Assembly (NCBI RefSeq): GCF_900168005.1 | Contig: NZ_FUYP01000021.1 | Coordinates: 1 to 54,208, forward strand | Source of the DNA: Sphingopyxis flava | Lineage (GTDB): Bacteria; Pseudomonadota; Alphaproteobacteria; Sphingomonadales; Sphingomonadaceae | DNA length: 54,208 bases | Reading direction: 5' to 3' | Part shown: piece after piece, positions 43,929-52,897 of the stretch | Position numbering within the stretch: position 1 is the stretch's first letter | How the letters are laid out: the number at the start of each line of letters is the position of its first letter | The notes under the pieces: model-generated | Databases searched by the model: none | What the model was told of the DNA's origin: nothing | What the model saw: only the letters and a program-made list of their open reading frames with translations | Translations under genes and position numbers: made by a program

Positions 43929-45128
43929 ATGGCCGAAAAACCCGCCAGCCGTTCCGACGCCGAAATCGTGGTGGTCCGGACCAACGATGCCGCGCTGCCG
44001 ACGCGATCGCCAAACGCGGATCCCGAGACCGTCGACATGCGGCTGCTGCGCACGATCGCCAGCATCGTTCCAGCGGATCTGCCGCCGATCAGCCAACTCG
44101 GACTCGAGACGACGCTGGCGGCCATGGCCGACGCGACAAAGGCGGCGATCGCCGCCGATCTCGACTGCTGGAGCGGCTGGCGCGGTGAGGAAGGCCGCTC
44201 ACCGCTGCCCGCCGATCCCGAAGATCTGGTTCGCTATGTGAATGCGCTCGATGGCAGGGGCAAGAAGCCCGCGACGCTCGCGCGCCGGATCGCTAGCCTC
44301 GGCACGGTCCACCGCATGATGGGATTGGCGGGCGAAGCCGCGCCTACCGACGCACCGATGGTGCGCGCGGCGCTCAAGGCCGTCCGCAGGCGCAGAGGAG
44401 CCTTGCAGCGCCAGGCAGCGCCATTGCGGCTCGGCAAGGCACTGGACAGCCATGTCACCAAGGGATTCACCCTCGCTGCGCTTCTCGATGCCTGCGGCGG
44501 CGACCTGCAGGGGCTGCGCGACGCTGCCCTGCTATCGCTCGGATATGACGCGGGGCTGCGCGTAAGCGAACTCACGGTGGTCGAAGCTGTGCATATCGAT
44601 CCCCAGCAGGATGGTTCGGCGACGCTGTTCATCCCCTTCTCCAAGACCGACCAGGAAGGCGAAGGCGCCTGGGCATGGCTGTCGGCCGAGACCATGCGGC
44701 GGGTCGGCGCCTGGCTGGAAGCGAGCGGTATCGAGGAAGGCCCCCTGTTCCGCAGGGTCGGAGTCGATCGGCGGCGCGTACGCGCCAGCGATTCTGAAAC
44801 GGCGCTCGCCCGAACGACCTATTCCATCGGAACGGCGCCGCTGACACGCCAGGGCGTCAACGGCATCTACCGACGCGTCGCGCTTGCAGCATTCGAACTG
44901 GGATTGGTGAGTCTCCCCGCCAGCGAGTTGACCGCCGCGGTGCAGGCATTGTCCACTCACTCCCTTCGCGTCGGCCTGACCCAGGACCTTTTTGCTGCCG
45001 GAGAGGACGGCGCGGGAATAGCCCAGGCGCTGCGCTGGAGCTCGCCCGCTACGGCATTACGCTATGGCCGCAAGCTCGCGGTTCGCAGCAATGTCGCCGC
45101 CCGGGTCCTATCGCGCGTGCGCCGCTGA
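43929..45128 (+). CDS. Tyrosine recombinase/integrase, plasmid type
   Basis: 399 residues. Core-binding domain (WSGWRGEEGRSPLPADPEDL, SLGTVHRMMGLAG) and catalytic domain: Arg in YDAGLRVSELTVVE, a Lys near FIPFSKTDQEGEG, STHSLRVGL (His-x-x-Arg), then LRWSSPATALRYGRKL with Trp in the second His place and the nucleophile Tyr. All key residues are present. It could resolve multimers or integrate the element. A lox-like inverted repeat lies upstream. Different from the recombinase at 6881. Confidence 0.92.
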   Translation: MAEKPASRSDAEIVVVRTNDAALPTRSPNADPETVDMRLLRTIASIVPADLPPISQLGLETTLAAMADATKAAIAADLDCWSGWRGEEGRSPLPADPEDLVRYVNALDGRGKKPATLARRIASLGTVHRMMGLAGEAAPTDAPMVRAALKAVRRRRGALQRQAAPLRLGKALDSHVTKGFTLAALLDACGGDLQGLRDAALLSLGYDAGLRVSELTVVEAVHIDPQQDGSATLFIPFSKTDQEGEGAWAWLSAETMRRVGAWLEASGIEEGPLFRRVGVDRRRVRASDSETALARTTYSIGTAPLTRQGVNGIYRRVALAAFELGLVSLPASELTAAVQALSTHSLRVGLTQDLFAAGEDGAGIAQALRWSSPATALRYGRKLAVRSNVAARVLSRVRR

Positions 45129-45148
45129 CCACACTTACGCGTCCGGAA

Positions 45149-45802
45149 TCACAGAGCTTCGGGGCGCGACAACATCATACGCGTTTTGAGATTGCCATCG
45201 GGCCTCCGATGAAGGTCAATGATGTGGCCGGCCCGAGGTGCAAAGATCATGAGTTCAGCGGCTGTCTCGTAGGATGTATTCGACCCGAAATAGCGCACCG
45301 GTCCGTGCCACTTCTGACCTTCGATGAGCCGGAGCCGGAATGTGCCCTGCGGCACCGGCACGCGAATCCGGTCATTTTTCGAGACATAGATCGAAATGGC
45401 GTGTCGGCCGGTGGTCGGGTCGATGAGCTGCACGACGGCATTGCTGTCCGCCGTCTCGACGGTGAGGAAGCTGCTAACGGGTTCGTGCATCGCCCAACTC
45501 GCCACAGTTACCGACCCTGATTCCGGAAATGGCATCGCCGCCTCGCGATCCGGCAGCCAGCCCGCCCGTTGAGCTTCGCCGTAGAGGGGGATCAGAATGA
45601 GGAGGAGGCTCAGGGCAAAGGGAATATATCGAACAGGGCTGGAACGCCTGGAGCCCCGCCAGCGTCCGCGTTGATAGTCGAAGCTTCGAATGGCCGGGTC
45701 GAACCAGGCGCCCTCCACGCGCCCGGCTCGGTCATTCCAGCGCGTGCTTCCGCTCCGCGCGCGCTGCCGCTCGCGCATATAGTCTCGATCGTCGATGCCC
45801 AT
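45149..45802 (-). CDS. Hypothetical single-pass membrane protein
   Basis: 217 residues. A cytoplasmic Arg-rich N-terminus (MGIDDRDYMRERQRARSG) resembles the start of several small sphingomonad membrane proteins. It is followed by one membrane helix (YIPFALSLLLILIPLYGEA) and a beta-rich periplasmic domain (SGSVTVASWAMHEPVSSFLT, AISIYVSKNDRIRVPVPQGT, FRLRLIEGQKWHG, VRYFGSNTSYETAAELMIFA). The domain looks like a small beta-sandwich. No family recognised. It lies on the traI strand, downstream of the 66-residue gene. Confidence 0.65.
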   Translation of the reverse strand: MGIDDRDYMRERQRARSGSTRWNDRAGRVEGAWFDPAIRSFDYQRGRWRGSRRSSPVRYIPFALSLLLILIPLYGEAQRAGWLPDREAAMPFPESGSVTVASWAMHEPVSSFLTVETADSNAVVQLIDPTTGRHAISIYVSKNDRIRVPVPQGTFRLRLIEGQKWHGPVRYFGSNTSYETAAELMIFAPRAGHIIDLHRRPDGNLKTRMMLSRPEAL

Positions 45803-45873
45803 GCGCGGTTATCCTCCGATTGCCCGAGGGGGCGCGTCGCCGCGGCGCTGAGTGAATTCCATGACCGCCTCCT

Positions 45874-46074
45874 TCAGCCCCACCCATCCCGCCGGCCTTC
45901 GCCATTGTCGCGCAGGTTGCGCCCGTCGAGCGCCGATCGGCGGATGCTGAGCTCCACTTCCCCGCCTTTGCGGGTGATCTGCACATCGCGCGGATCGAGA
46001 TTGTTGCGCCTGGCATAATCGTCAGCCGCCTTCTCGCTGCCGAACTTGCCGGCCTGCTCAAATTCCCATGCCAT
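45874..46074 (-). CDS. Small protein downstream of traI
   Basis: 66 residues from the ATG at 46074, after a GAAGGAG ribosome site: MAWEFEQAGKFGSEKAADDY, NLDPRDVQITRKGGEVELSI. Predicted alpha-beta-beta, small and charged. Only 50 bases separate it from the relaxase stop, so it is probably made from the traD-traI transcript. Function unknown. Longer starts to 46353 are shadow of traI. Confidence 0.65.
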   Translation of the reverse strand: MAWEFEQAGKFGSEKAADDYARRNNLDPRDVQITRKGGEVELSIRRSALDGRNLRDNGEGRRDGWG

Positions 46075-46123
46075 CGTTTCGTCTCCTTCCTTTCGCCCCC
46101 GGCGCCGCGCCGGCGGCTTCATG

Positions 46124-49100
46124 CTACAAATCGAGGCCGAGGCTGCGCTCGGGCAGCGGCGGCAATTGTTCCGCCCGGTCGGGCTTCGGTTCGGGCTTCG
46201 CTGCCTGGTCCTTTCCGACCGGCGCTGCGGCGCCGGCGTCAGGGAGCGGGGGCAGGTCGTCAGGCAGCGGCGGGAGATCGGACAGGTCGACGCCGTCGAT
46301 CGGGCCGGGATTGAAATCCTCGCGCGCCTTCGCGCCCTTGGCCATGTTCCCATCTATGTCGAGGCGGCCGACGGTTTCGAGCGAAGAGGTCTTGTTGCCC
46401 GGGTTCATGTCGAGCTGCCGTGCCAGCTTCTCCTTGTCGTCAACGATCATCGTCAGGCCGTCGCGCACGCGCGTCACGAGGACATTGAACAGGCGCTGGT
46501 TGGACAGGAAACGCTCGAATGAGGACATGACGCCGATCGCCCTGTCGGTTGTGATGCCTTGCGCCATATGCATGTTCAGCGAGTAGGCGAGGTCGAGGCG
46601 CGAGAGCATCGGATCGCCCATCGGCAGGGTCAGTTGCTCCTTGCCCGCCGTCTCTACCGTGACGCCGGAGCCGTCGACGCTCACCACCCGGGCGAGGGTG
46701 GCGTTGTGAAGCCCGCGGCCCTTGTCGTTCGCGGTCCAGCGGATGCGGTCGCCCTCGTGGATATCGAGCGGCTTTTTCTCGGAGAGCTGGAGCCGGTCCC
46801 GCTGCTCTGCCGGCGACAGCTTCTGCGGATCGAAGCGGATCCTGCGCCGTCCGTCTGCGAGGTCGACCTTGCCACTGGCATGGACCTTGAGGACATCGTA
46901 TCGCCCGGCCTGGATGCCGACATCCTGCGCCCCGCCCCGACCCACCTCGAGGGTCTGGCCGGGGCGATAGGTCGACGCATAGCGCAATTCCTCGCGCGTC
47001 GTATTCACTCGATCATAGACTGTGAGCTGGAGCGCCTCGCCCTTGACGCTTCCTTCGGCGATCAATCCGGCTTGAATGCGCTTGTTGATAGTCTCGCGCG
47101 CGTCTCTGCCTGATGCGAATACGGCGGTCGCCTCACGCTCTTCCGGTGAAAGGCCGAGCCAACTATCGGCCGCGGCGGCGGCCGGATCCTTCTCTTCCAC
47201 GATATGCTCGCCGAGCACCTTCATGGCGGCGCCCGCCTTTCCCACGTTCGCGAGTTCGGCGACAACCTTCAGCTTCTGCTGCTCTTCGGTTAGCGGCTGG
47301 CCCGGCTTCCCGATGCGGATATTCTGGGTCATCCGCACCATCGTCGCGCCGGCAGCCTGGATCATGGCGAAGGCCTTGCCCCAGTCGATCGAGGAGAGCT
47401 GCTGCCTGTCGCCGACGAGGACGAGCTTGTCGACGCCCATCGCCGCGCTGATCTGGTGAAGCTTCAGCATATCGCTTGCCGAGACCATCGAGGTCTCGTC
47501 CACGAGGAGCATGGTGCCGGCGAGCCTTTCCCGCGCCGCTTCATAGCGCGGCGTGTTCCGTTCGGCGATGAAGCGCTCGTGGGCGAGGACAAAGGAGGCG
47601 ATCGTCTGGGCCTGGATGCCGGCGCCCTCGGCGAGATCGCCGACCATTTTGTTCTGGAACGCGAGACCCCGGATCGTACGGCCTTCGGCCTCCGCGACGC
47701 GCGAGACCGCCTGCAGCATCGTGGACTTGCCCGTGCCCGCCTTTCCCTGGATCGTGATCGTGCGATCGTCAGAGGAGAGGATCAGGGTCGCGGCGGCAAG
47801 CTGCCCGGGATTGAGTGGATGCTCCGCGACTGCCTGAAGGCGCGCGGGCGCGTCGGCAGCAGACAGGACGGGATTTGCGGCGCCATTGCCTTCCTTCACC
47901 AGGTCGAGGATCTTCTCCTCGATGCGCAGCGCCTCCTGGGTCGTCACCATCTTGCCGTCGCGGTCCGTGGCATGGGCAGTTCCCATCACGATCTGCCGAT
48001 TCTGGACGAGCTGATCGATCCGGCGCTCGACGCTTTCGACGGTGACGCCTTTGAGACCGAGATCGAGCGCAGTCTTCGACACCATATGAAGCGGCCAGGC
48101 CGCCTCGCGTTCGGACAGGATGCGGACGGCCGATGCGACCGCGAGTTGCGTGCGGGCCTCTTCGGGTGACTTGACCGCGCGCGCGAGCGCATGGTCGACT
48201 AACGGGTCGTGTGGGCGAAGGAAATCGCCGAGCCGGCTGCGCGCGAGATCGATGGCATCGACGATCGCGCGATAGCCGCGCTCGAGCGGCCCGACCGCGG
48301 TCATCATGCCAGCACGCGCTTCCGCGGCCGCGCGCAGGTCCTTTCCGTCGAAACCGAGCGCAGCGGCCCGCTCGATCCAGCTTTGCCTGAGCGCGCCGCG
48401 ATCCTCGACGTCGAGCTTGGGATCGCGGGTATTGATCGTGATCTGGTCGCGGCCCTTGTGGGATGTTATGCCGGTTTCGGCCGCCTTGTTGAGAATGTCC
48501 TCGCGCCGTTGGCTGAACTCCTCACGCGCGGCCTTTGGCACGCCGACGATCTCGAAGGTTCCGTGCTTGCCGCGAAGCTCTACAGTGTAGCCGATCTTCT
48601 CGAGCGCCGTCCGCAGGTAGCTGTGGTAAATCGCGCCGATGATGCTGTTGTGGCTCCAGATCTTGTCGGCGTGAAGGGCTTGCCACTTGCCATCGGGCAT
48701 CTGCGTCATGTTGCCGATCACAGCGTGAATATGGCCCTGCGGATCGAGCGCCCGGCTGGTATCGTGCTGGAAGAGCGCATAGACGAGATTGCCGGTCTGG
48801 ACCGGAACCTTGCGGCCGTCGACGTCGCGCCGGCCTTCGGCAAGGTTCTTTTCGACCCAGGCCATCGTCTGCTTGACGGCCGCCATGTTGGCGGAGAGCA
48901 CGCGCTTGTCGCCGGCGACATAGGCCATCACCGACGCGGACTTCGGCATCGAAAAGGTAAGGTCGAGGCCGTGCCGGCGGTTCTCGACCTGGGCGACCCC
49001 TTCCCCGCTCGGCAGGAACCCGTTTAGAATCCCTTCGAAGGCGTCCTTCGACACCTCGCCAGAGAGACCAGCGATGTCGGCCCCTTCCCCTGCCCAGGCG

Positions 49101-49195
49101 CTGACCTCGGACGAATCCTCGACGGTGTAATAGTCGTCCTTCGCGAAATAATTCGCGGACCCGGCGGCCGAGCGGATCGGGGCGACGGAGAGCAT
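46124..49195 (-). CDS. traI: MobF-type relaxase-helicase TraI
   Basis: 1023 residues, close to R388 TrwC and shorter than F TraI. Relaxase domain: Tyr-16, Tyr-22 and Tyr-23 (NYFAKDDYYTVED), Asp-78 in GLDLTFSMPKSAS, and the metal-binding His-144, His-155, His-157 (LFQHDTSRALDPQGHIHAV). Helicase domain: Walker A GKAGTGKST at 484-492, LLVDETSMVSASDM, ILVGDRQQL-like LVLVGDRQQLSSI, SLNMHMAQGITTDRAIGVMS. The Pro-rich tail (LSDLPPLPDDLPPLP) is disordered. It nicks oriT, stays on the 5' end and unwinds the strand. Its start overlaps the traD stop. Confidence 0.96.
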   Translation of the reverse strand: MLSVAPIRSAAGSANYFAKDDYYTVEDSSEVSAWAGEGADIAGLSGEVSKDAFEGILNGFLPSGEGVAQVENRRHGLDLTFSMPKSASVMAYVAGDKRVLSANMAAVKQTMAWVEKNLAEGRRDVDGRKVPVQTGNLVYALFQHDTSRALDPQGHIHAVIGNMTQMPDGKWQALHADKIWSHNSIIGAIYHSYLRTALEKIGYTVELRGKHGTFEIVGVPKAAREEFSQRREDILNKAAETGITSHKGRDQITINTRDPKLDVEDRGALRQSWIERAAALGFDGKDLRAAAEARAGMMTAVGPLERGYRAIVDAIDLARSRLGDFLRPHDPLVDHALARAVKSPEEARTQLAVASAVRILSEREAAWPLHMVSKTALDLGLKGVTVESVERRIDQLVQNRQIVMGTAHATDRDGKMVTTQEALRIEEKILDLVKEGNGAANPVLSAADAPARLQAVAEHPLNPGQLAAATLILSSDDRTITIQGKAGTGKSTMLQAVSRVAEAEGRTIRGLAFQNKMVGDLAEGAGIQAQTIASFVLAHERFIAERNTPRYEAARERLAGTMLLVDETSMVSASDMLKLHQISAAMGVDKLVLVGDRQQLSSIDWGKAFAMIQAAGATMVRMTQNIRIGKPGQPLTEEQQKLKVVAELANVGKAGAAMKVLGEHIVEEKDPAAAAADSWLGLSPEEREATAVFASGRDARETINKRIQAGLIAEGSVKGEALQLTVYDRVNTTREELRYASTYRPGQTLEVGRGGAQDVGIQAGRYDVLKVHASGKVDLADGRRRIRFDPQKLSPAEQRDRLQLSEKKPLDIHEGDRIRWTANDKGRGLHNATLARVVSVDGSGVTVETAGKEQLTLPMGDPMLSRLDLAYSLNMHMAQGITTDRAIGVMSSFERFLSNQRLFNVLVTRVRDGLTMIVDDKEKLARQLDMNPGNKTSSLETVGRLDIDGNMAKGAKAREDFNPGPIDGVDLSDLPPLPDDLPPLPDAGAAAPVGKDQAAKPEPKPDRAEQLPPLPERSLGLDL

Positions 49196-51501
49196 CAGAT
49201 GCCCATATCGAGATCGTTGTCGTCACGGCCGGCCGAGAAGTCCTGACGCAGTTCGGCGAGCGTCTGATCCTCGACCTGGGGCGTCCCCTGACCCTGCCGA
49301 TGGCCATCGCTCCGATCGTCGCGATCCCGCGCCGCAACAGCCTGCTCGTCTGATCGGGCCGGTGCCGCGGGCGCCTTTTCGGCGCTTTCACCCTTTACCG
49401 ATCCCTGATCACCGCGGTCGTCCGTGCCCTGCGCCGCCCGTGCCGCCGCGTTCCCCTCTTCTTCTGCTTCCGCCGACAATATCCCGGCGGCCAAATCCCG
49501 CGCGAGATTGGGAGATTCCAGAATCTCGTCGATCACCAGCAACGAGCCGTCCCGCCCGCCGGCTTCCCCTGCCCCATCCTCCTCGAACGCCCCTTCTCCG
49601 CGCCTTGATCGAACGGGTTGAACATTGGCGCGAGGCATGAAGCCCTCGGCGACAACGGGGTATCGTTTCCATTCGAGCTTGATCCGTCCTGCGGGGAATC
49701 CGTCCGGATATTTGACATATCCGTGAAGCGCCGGAAGGTTGGTGATGTCGTCGGGAAGGACAAGCGGTTCGACCTGCTTTCGCGGAGTCAGCGTCGAAGC
49801 GTCGCGCGTGTTGTTATAGCCGTAAGAATAGGCCTCATCCATCTGGCGAACCTCACGGTTTCCGATGTAGAGGGAGCATTCTTCGGCGGTCTTATATTCG
49901 CCGGTGGCGAGGATCAGCTTGGTGCGTGCTAGCGAAGCAAGATTTCGAGCGCCTTCTTCGCCGTAGACCTCGACGAGCTTCGGAAAGCTGTGGAGGCCGA
50001 GGAGCATTGCTCCGCCAAAATTGCGTGCGGTCTGAAGTCCCTTCTCGATGGCCGGCAGACGGTGGAGCGCGGCGAGTTCGTCGAACACGAACCAGGTGCG
50101 CAGACTGTTCGTCCGCGGCATCGACATGAGGCTCGTGATGGACAGGTTCGTCCAGAGCGTCAGGAGCGGACGGTTCAGCTCCAGGTCCTCATAATCGGAG
50201 GTGATGAAGAGGATGGCGCCGGGCCTTTTGTCGGCCGTCATCCACCTGCGAATGGAGTAAGGCTCGCCCTCGTCGGGGAGGAACCGCAGGACCTGCGCAT
50301 TGGTATTGAAGACAGCCCGGATCGATTCCGCCATCCGTGCAGCTTCCGGGGCGGTCAGCGGGTCCGCGATTGTGTTGGCCAGATAGCGGTGCACGCGCTT
50401 CAGGTCGGCCGTCATCAGATTGTCGGAGAGAGCGAGATTGGTCGTTTGGCCGCGCTCGCGGAGCTTGATGCACATTTCGATGAAGAGAGTGCGCGCGGCG
50501 AGCGCCCAGAAGGGCTCGGACGATCCGCCGTCGGACGGAACGAGAGAGGCAGCCGCTGCCGTGAAATGACTGTAGCTCGTGCAGTCGTTGAAGATGGTCC
50601 AGGCGGGACAGCGCTGGTCCATCGGGTTGAGGATCGTGTCGCGTTCCGGGTCGTAGAACGCTTCGACGTAGGCGCCCGTGAGGTCGAAAACGACGGCGTT
50701 GTCCTGGCGCTGGCGCATCTGCACAATCAGATCGCGAAGCTGTGTCGTTTTCCCGGCGCCGGTCGTTCCGAATAGCATCGCATGCGACTGCTCGAGCCGA
50801 TGGGGGAAAGGGATGTCGGCGAGCTTGTAGGGATGGTGGATTCCGGCTGCCTTGCGCACGGCGAAGGGAAGCGCGAGGACGTCCCGCGGCGACTTCCCGG
50901 GAAAGAGTTCGACCGCCTCGGTTTCGAACTTCTCGCGATTATATTCATTGATCTCGTTGAGAAGGATATCGTGGTCGACAAGCATGGCGCCGCGTTCATG
51001 CCGTTCCTGAAGGATCGCGCGGCCGCGTCGATGCGAGATGTCGATGAACCAAATGGTCAACGGAATGGTGATGAAGGCCGAGATGAGGAACGCGCCCAAC
51101 AGTCCTCTCATGGCGACGGTCCATGCCCTGATCACCTCGGGGATGTAGGGGACTGCCGGCATCACGGTGCGAAGGACGTCTCCGCTGGGAAGCGTGACGT
51201 TGACGCGCTTGTTCGGATCGAGGTCGATCCAGTTCCACAAGGCCGAATAGAGCTTCATTCCGATGAGCTGGACGCCGTGCTCGTCGAGCTTCACGGCGAG
51301 GATGAGGCAGAAGGCTATGAGGAAGACAAAAAACCATAGCAGGAAGGGCAGCTTCGCGCCCGAGAACCACATCAGCATCTCGTGCGTGAGGAGCTGGCTT
51401 CCGCGCGTGAAATTGCCTGAGTTGCGCTGCACATTTCCGCGCGCGCTGTGATGAATGAGGGGGATGTTGCGCCCGTTCGATCGAATGTCCTTACGCGCCA
51501 T
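49195..51501 (-). CDS. traD: Type IV coupling protein TraD
   Basis: 768 residues from the ATG at 51501, which overlaps the RHH gene by 11 bases. Two N-terminal membrane helices (LPFLLWFFVFLIAFCLILAV and LLGAFLISAFITIPLTIWFI). Walker A FGTTGAGKTTQLRDL near 246-253, Walker B WFVFDELAALHRLP, and TKLILATGEYKTAEECSLYI. The C-terminal ~120 residues are acidic and disordered, used in F to dock on TraM. It pumps the relaxase-DNA complex into the channel. A longer frame to 51654 is shadow of the RHH gene. Confidence 0.95.
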   Translation of the reverse strand: MARKDIRSNGRNIPLIHHSARGNVQRNSGNFTRGSQLLTHEMLMWFSGAKLPFLLWFFVFLIAFCLILAVKLDEHGVQLIGMKLYSALWNWIDLDPNKRVNVTLPSGDVLRTVMPAVPYIPEVIRAWTVAMRGLLGAFLISAFITIPLTIWFIDISHRRGRAILQERHERGAMLVDHDILLNEINEYNREKFETEAVELFPGKSPRDVLALPFAVRKAAGIHHPYKLADIPFPHRLEQSHAMLFGTTGAGKTTQLRDLIVQMRQRQDNAVVFDLTGAYVEAFYDPERDTILNPMDQRCPAWTIFNDCTSYSHFTAAAASLVPSDGGSSEPFWALAARTLFIEMCIKLRERGQTTNLALSDNLMTADLKRVHRYLANTIADPLTAPEAARMAESIRAVFNTNAQVLRFLPDEGEPYSIRRWMTADKRPGAILFITSDYEDLELNRPLLTLWTNLSITSLMSMPRTNSLRTWFVFDELAALHRLPAIEKGLQTARNFGGAMLLGLHSFPKLVEVYGEEGARNLASLARTKLILATGEYKTAEECSLYIGNREVRQMDEAYSYGYNNTRDASTLTPRKQVEPLVLPDDITNLPALHGYVKYPDGFPAGRIKLEWKRYPVVAEGFMPRANVQPVRSRRGEGAFEEDGAGEAGGRDGSLLVIDEILESPNLARDLAAGILSAEAEEEGNAAARAAQGTDDRGDQGSVKGESAEKAPAAPARSDEQAVAARDRDDRSDGHRQGQGTPQVEDQTLAELRQDFSAGRDDNDLDMGI

Positions 51502-51781
51502 GGTAGGTCTCCAGACGCTTGTCGGTTTCAGCGAGGATGCGATCGCGATATTCGGGGAATTGCTCGCGGATGATGATGTCGAGAGCGAGGTGCTGAAACT
51601 CGTTGATCCGCGCGAGCCGCCGCTGGCTTCCAGCGAGAATCTGGCCGGCTCCAAGGAAGGCGTCGACCGCGTGCCGGATGAGGTCTGAGGCGGTGCATTC
51701 GCGCTCGGCCGCGATCGCGACTAGACGGTCATATTTGCTGCGGTCGAGCCTGACCGTGCAATGCTTGTTGGGGGTCATCAA
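51491..51781 (-). CDS. RHH relaxosome accessory protein (probable)
   Basis: 96 residues. MTPNKHCTVRLDRSKYDRLV, then AERECTASDLIRHAVDAFLG is a ribbon-helix-helix, and the helical C-terminus (FQHLALDIIIREQFPEYRDR) could tetramerise. RHH proteins encoded next to oriT (TraY, TrwA, MobC) bind oriT and help the relaxase; the position between traD and the predicted oriT fits. Its start is ~230 bases from the nic core. Possibly also a repressor of the traD-traI operon. Confidence 0.8.
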   Translation of the reverse strand: MMTPNKHCTVRLDRSKYDRLVAIAAERECTASDLIRHAVDAFLGAGQILAGSQRRLARINEFQHLALDIIIREQFPEYRDRILAETDKRLETYHGA

Positions 51782-51786
51782 AACCA

Positions 51787-52060
51787 GGCCTCCTAGCAGG
51801 GAGGCTGGTGGGGTCTCAGAAACCTGCCCGTCTTATAGTTCAGCCATGCCCGCATGGCAAGAATTCTCGATCTGGCGAGCGGCCCGTGTTCTCGCGTAAC
51901 ACACTGAAATGCCCGCAAAATAGCGGTTTGCGTGTGGGCGCCACATGCGTCCCACAGGCGAACACGCGCGGTTTTCGCCTCATCTTCTTGAAAACGCGAA
52001 GAAAGCTCCTGCACCCTGGTGCGTAGGGTGTGCTGCTCTGTACCAGGGCAGATCTCCACC
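51787..52060. other. oriT: Origin of transfer, oriT, with F-like nic core
   Basis: No gene is credible between 51782 and 52335. The core GCGTAGGGTGTGCTGCTCT at 52021-52039 closely resembles the F/R100 nic region (GCGTGGGGTGTGGTGCTTT). Nested repeats surround it: CCCTGGT (52014-52020) with ACCAGGG (52042-52048), and CACCCT (52012-52017) with AGGGTG (52025-52030). To the left are CGCGGTTTTC (51967-51976) with GAAAACGCG (51990-51998), one bulge, and a hairpin CCTCC/GGAGG (near 51790-51804). These suit relaxase and RHH binding. If polarity is as in F, DNA right of 52035 enters first and the tra genes last. Confidence 0.7.
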
Positions 52061-52335
52061 CTCGGGTCGTCATGTGACACAGATGGTCTGGGATGAAAAA
52101 TGCCTTCGGCGGGGCGCCTCGCCGTCCTTTGGACGGAACGGCGTGCAAGGCGTGATTACGCGAAGCGAGACTGCCAGTCTGCGCGTCTTAGCGTTGTGAA
52201 CGACGCTGATGGGATTTGTTTGCACGAGGAAAAGTGCACCGAAAAACATCGGCGACGTTCCGCTTTCGAGGCCGGTCGCGAGAGGCTATAGTGTCGCGGT
52301 TCATAGCCCGATCAGCGTGAACCAAGAGGCCCTTC
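52061..52335. other. Spacer between oriT core and first leading gene
   Basis: Contains a hairpin CCGTCC-ttt-GGACGG (52122-52136), AGCGT/ACGCT around 52190-52207 and TGCAC/GTGCA (52222-52239). The last stretch before 52336 should hold the promoter of the first leading gene. Open frames here are short shadows. Confidence 0.45.
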
Positions 52336-52554
52336 ATGGCACGCACATTGGAACAGGAAAGAGCCGCGATCGAAAAGGATGTCCGCAAGCTCGAAGAGCG
52401 GCGGCAAAGACTGGAAGAGAAGGAACGCGAGGCAGCCATTCAGGCCATCGAGAAGACCGGTCTTCTCAAACTCGAGACAAAGCGGCTGGGGAACCTTCTC
52501 GGCCGGATTCGGAGCCTCGGGATAGACGAAGTGGAAAAGCGCCTGACGGCGTGA
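52336..52554 (+). CDS. Small charged helical protein, DUF6437-like
   Basis: 72 residues: MARTLEQERAAIEKDVRKLE, then a Glu/Arg coiled coil (RRQRLEEKEREAAIQAIEKT) and TGLLKLETKRLGNLLGRIRS. This coil plus short C-terminal helix resembles DUF6437-type proteins on sphingomonad mobile elements (from memory). First gene on the leading side of oriT, reading away from it. Could be a relaxosome or regulatory protein. Confidence 0.65.
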   Translation: MARTLEQERAAIEKDVRKLEERRQRLEEKEREAAIQAIEKTGLLKLETKRLGNLLGRIRSLGIDEVEKRLTA

Positions 52555-52563
52555 ACAGCCCCC

Positions 52564-52617
52564 GCCGCGAGCATGCTCGCGGCACGGACATGGAGGGCTC
52601 GATGCCCTCCATGTCCG
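52564..52617. repeat. Two adjacent perfect palindromes
   Basis: A 20-bp uninterrupted palindrome (52564-52583; half-site GCCGCGAGCA) is followed after one base by perfect 14-bp arms, CGGACATGGAGGGC at 52585-52598 and GCCCTCCATGTCCG at 52604-52617, with a 5-base loop. They begin 10 bases after the 52336-52554 gene. No T run follows, so a simple Rho-independent terminator is unlikely on the plus strand. A strand-transfer or ssDNA role is possible. Confidence 0.7.
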
Positions 52618-52632
52618 TTCTGACCCCACAGC

Positions 52633-52666
52633 AAAAAAAGGGAGAGGCGCAGACGCGCCCCTCCCC
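52633..52666 (-). terminator. Rho-independent terminator (minus strand)
   Basis: Read on the minus strand: GGGGAGGGGCGCG, small loop, CGCCTCTCCC, then seven T. The stem has one mismatch. It starts 8 bases after the stop at 52674 of the leftward small gene. Confidence 0.8.
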
Positions 52667-52673
52667 ATCTGTC

Positions 52674-52897
52674 TCAGAATTCGTCAAGCCGTCCGCCCGG
52701 CACGCTGTGGACGATCCGGTCTATGATCGTCATCGGCAGCGCGCCGTAATCGCCCTCGTCGATGGTGATGTAGCCGGCCTCCTCGTCCGCCACGACATGC
52801 TGGTCGAAGTAGCTGTGAAGCGCGCGGCGTTGGCATTCGCGATGGCGGCGAAGAAGGCGGCGTTGTCGGCGGCGGCGCTGGTCGAGATGATCTGCAT
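52674..52897 (-). pseudogene. Small leading-region gene with a one-base frameshift
   Basis: From the ATG at 52897: MQIISTSAAADNAAFFAAIA-NANAAR. The sense then moves to another frame: LHSYFDQHVVADEEAGYITI, DEGDYGALPMTIIDRIVHS and VPGGRLDEF to the stop at 52674-52676. The two halves join if one base is added in the GC repeat at about 52820-52829. The second half is clearly protein-like and acidic. The gene is followed by a good terminator. It may be a real ~75-residue protein with a sequencing error, or a recent frameshift. Family not recognised. Confidence 0.55.

Noticed and set aside
51840..52148. 102-codon minus-strand open frame across the oriT core
   Set aside because: No ribosome site, overlaps nested inverted repeats, composition unlike its neighbours.
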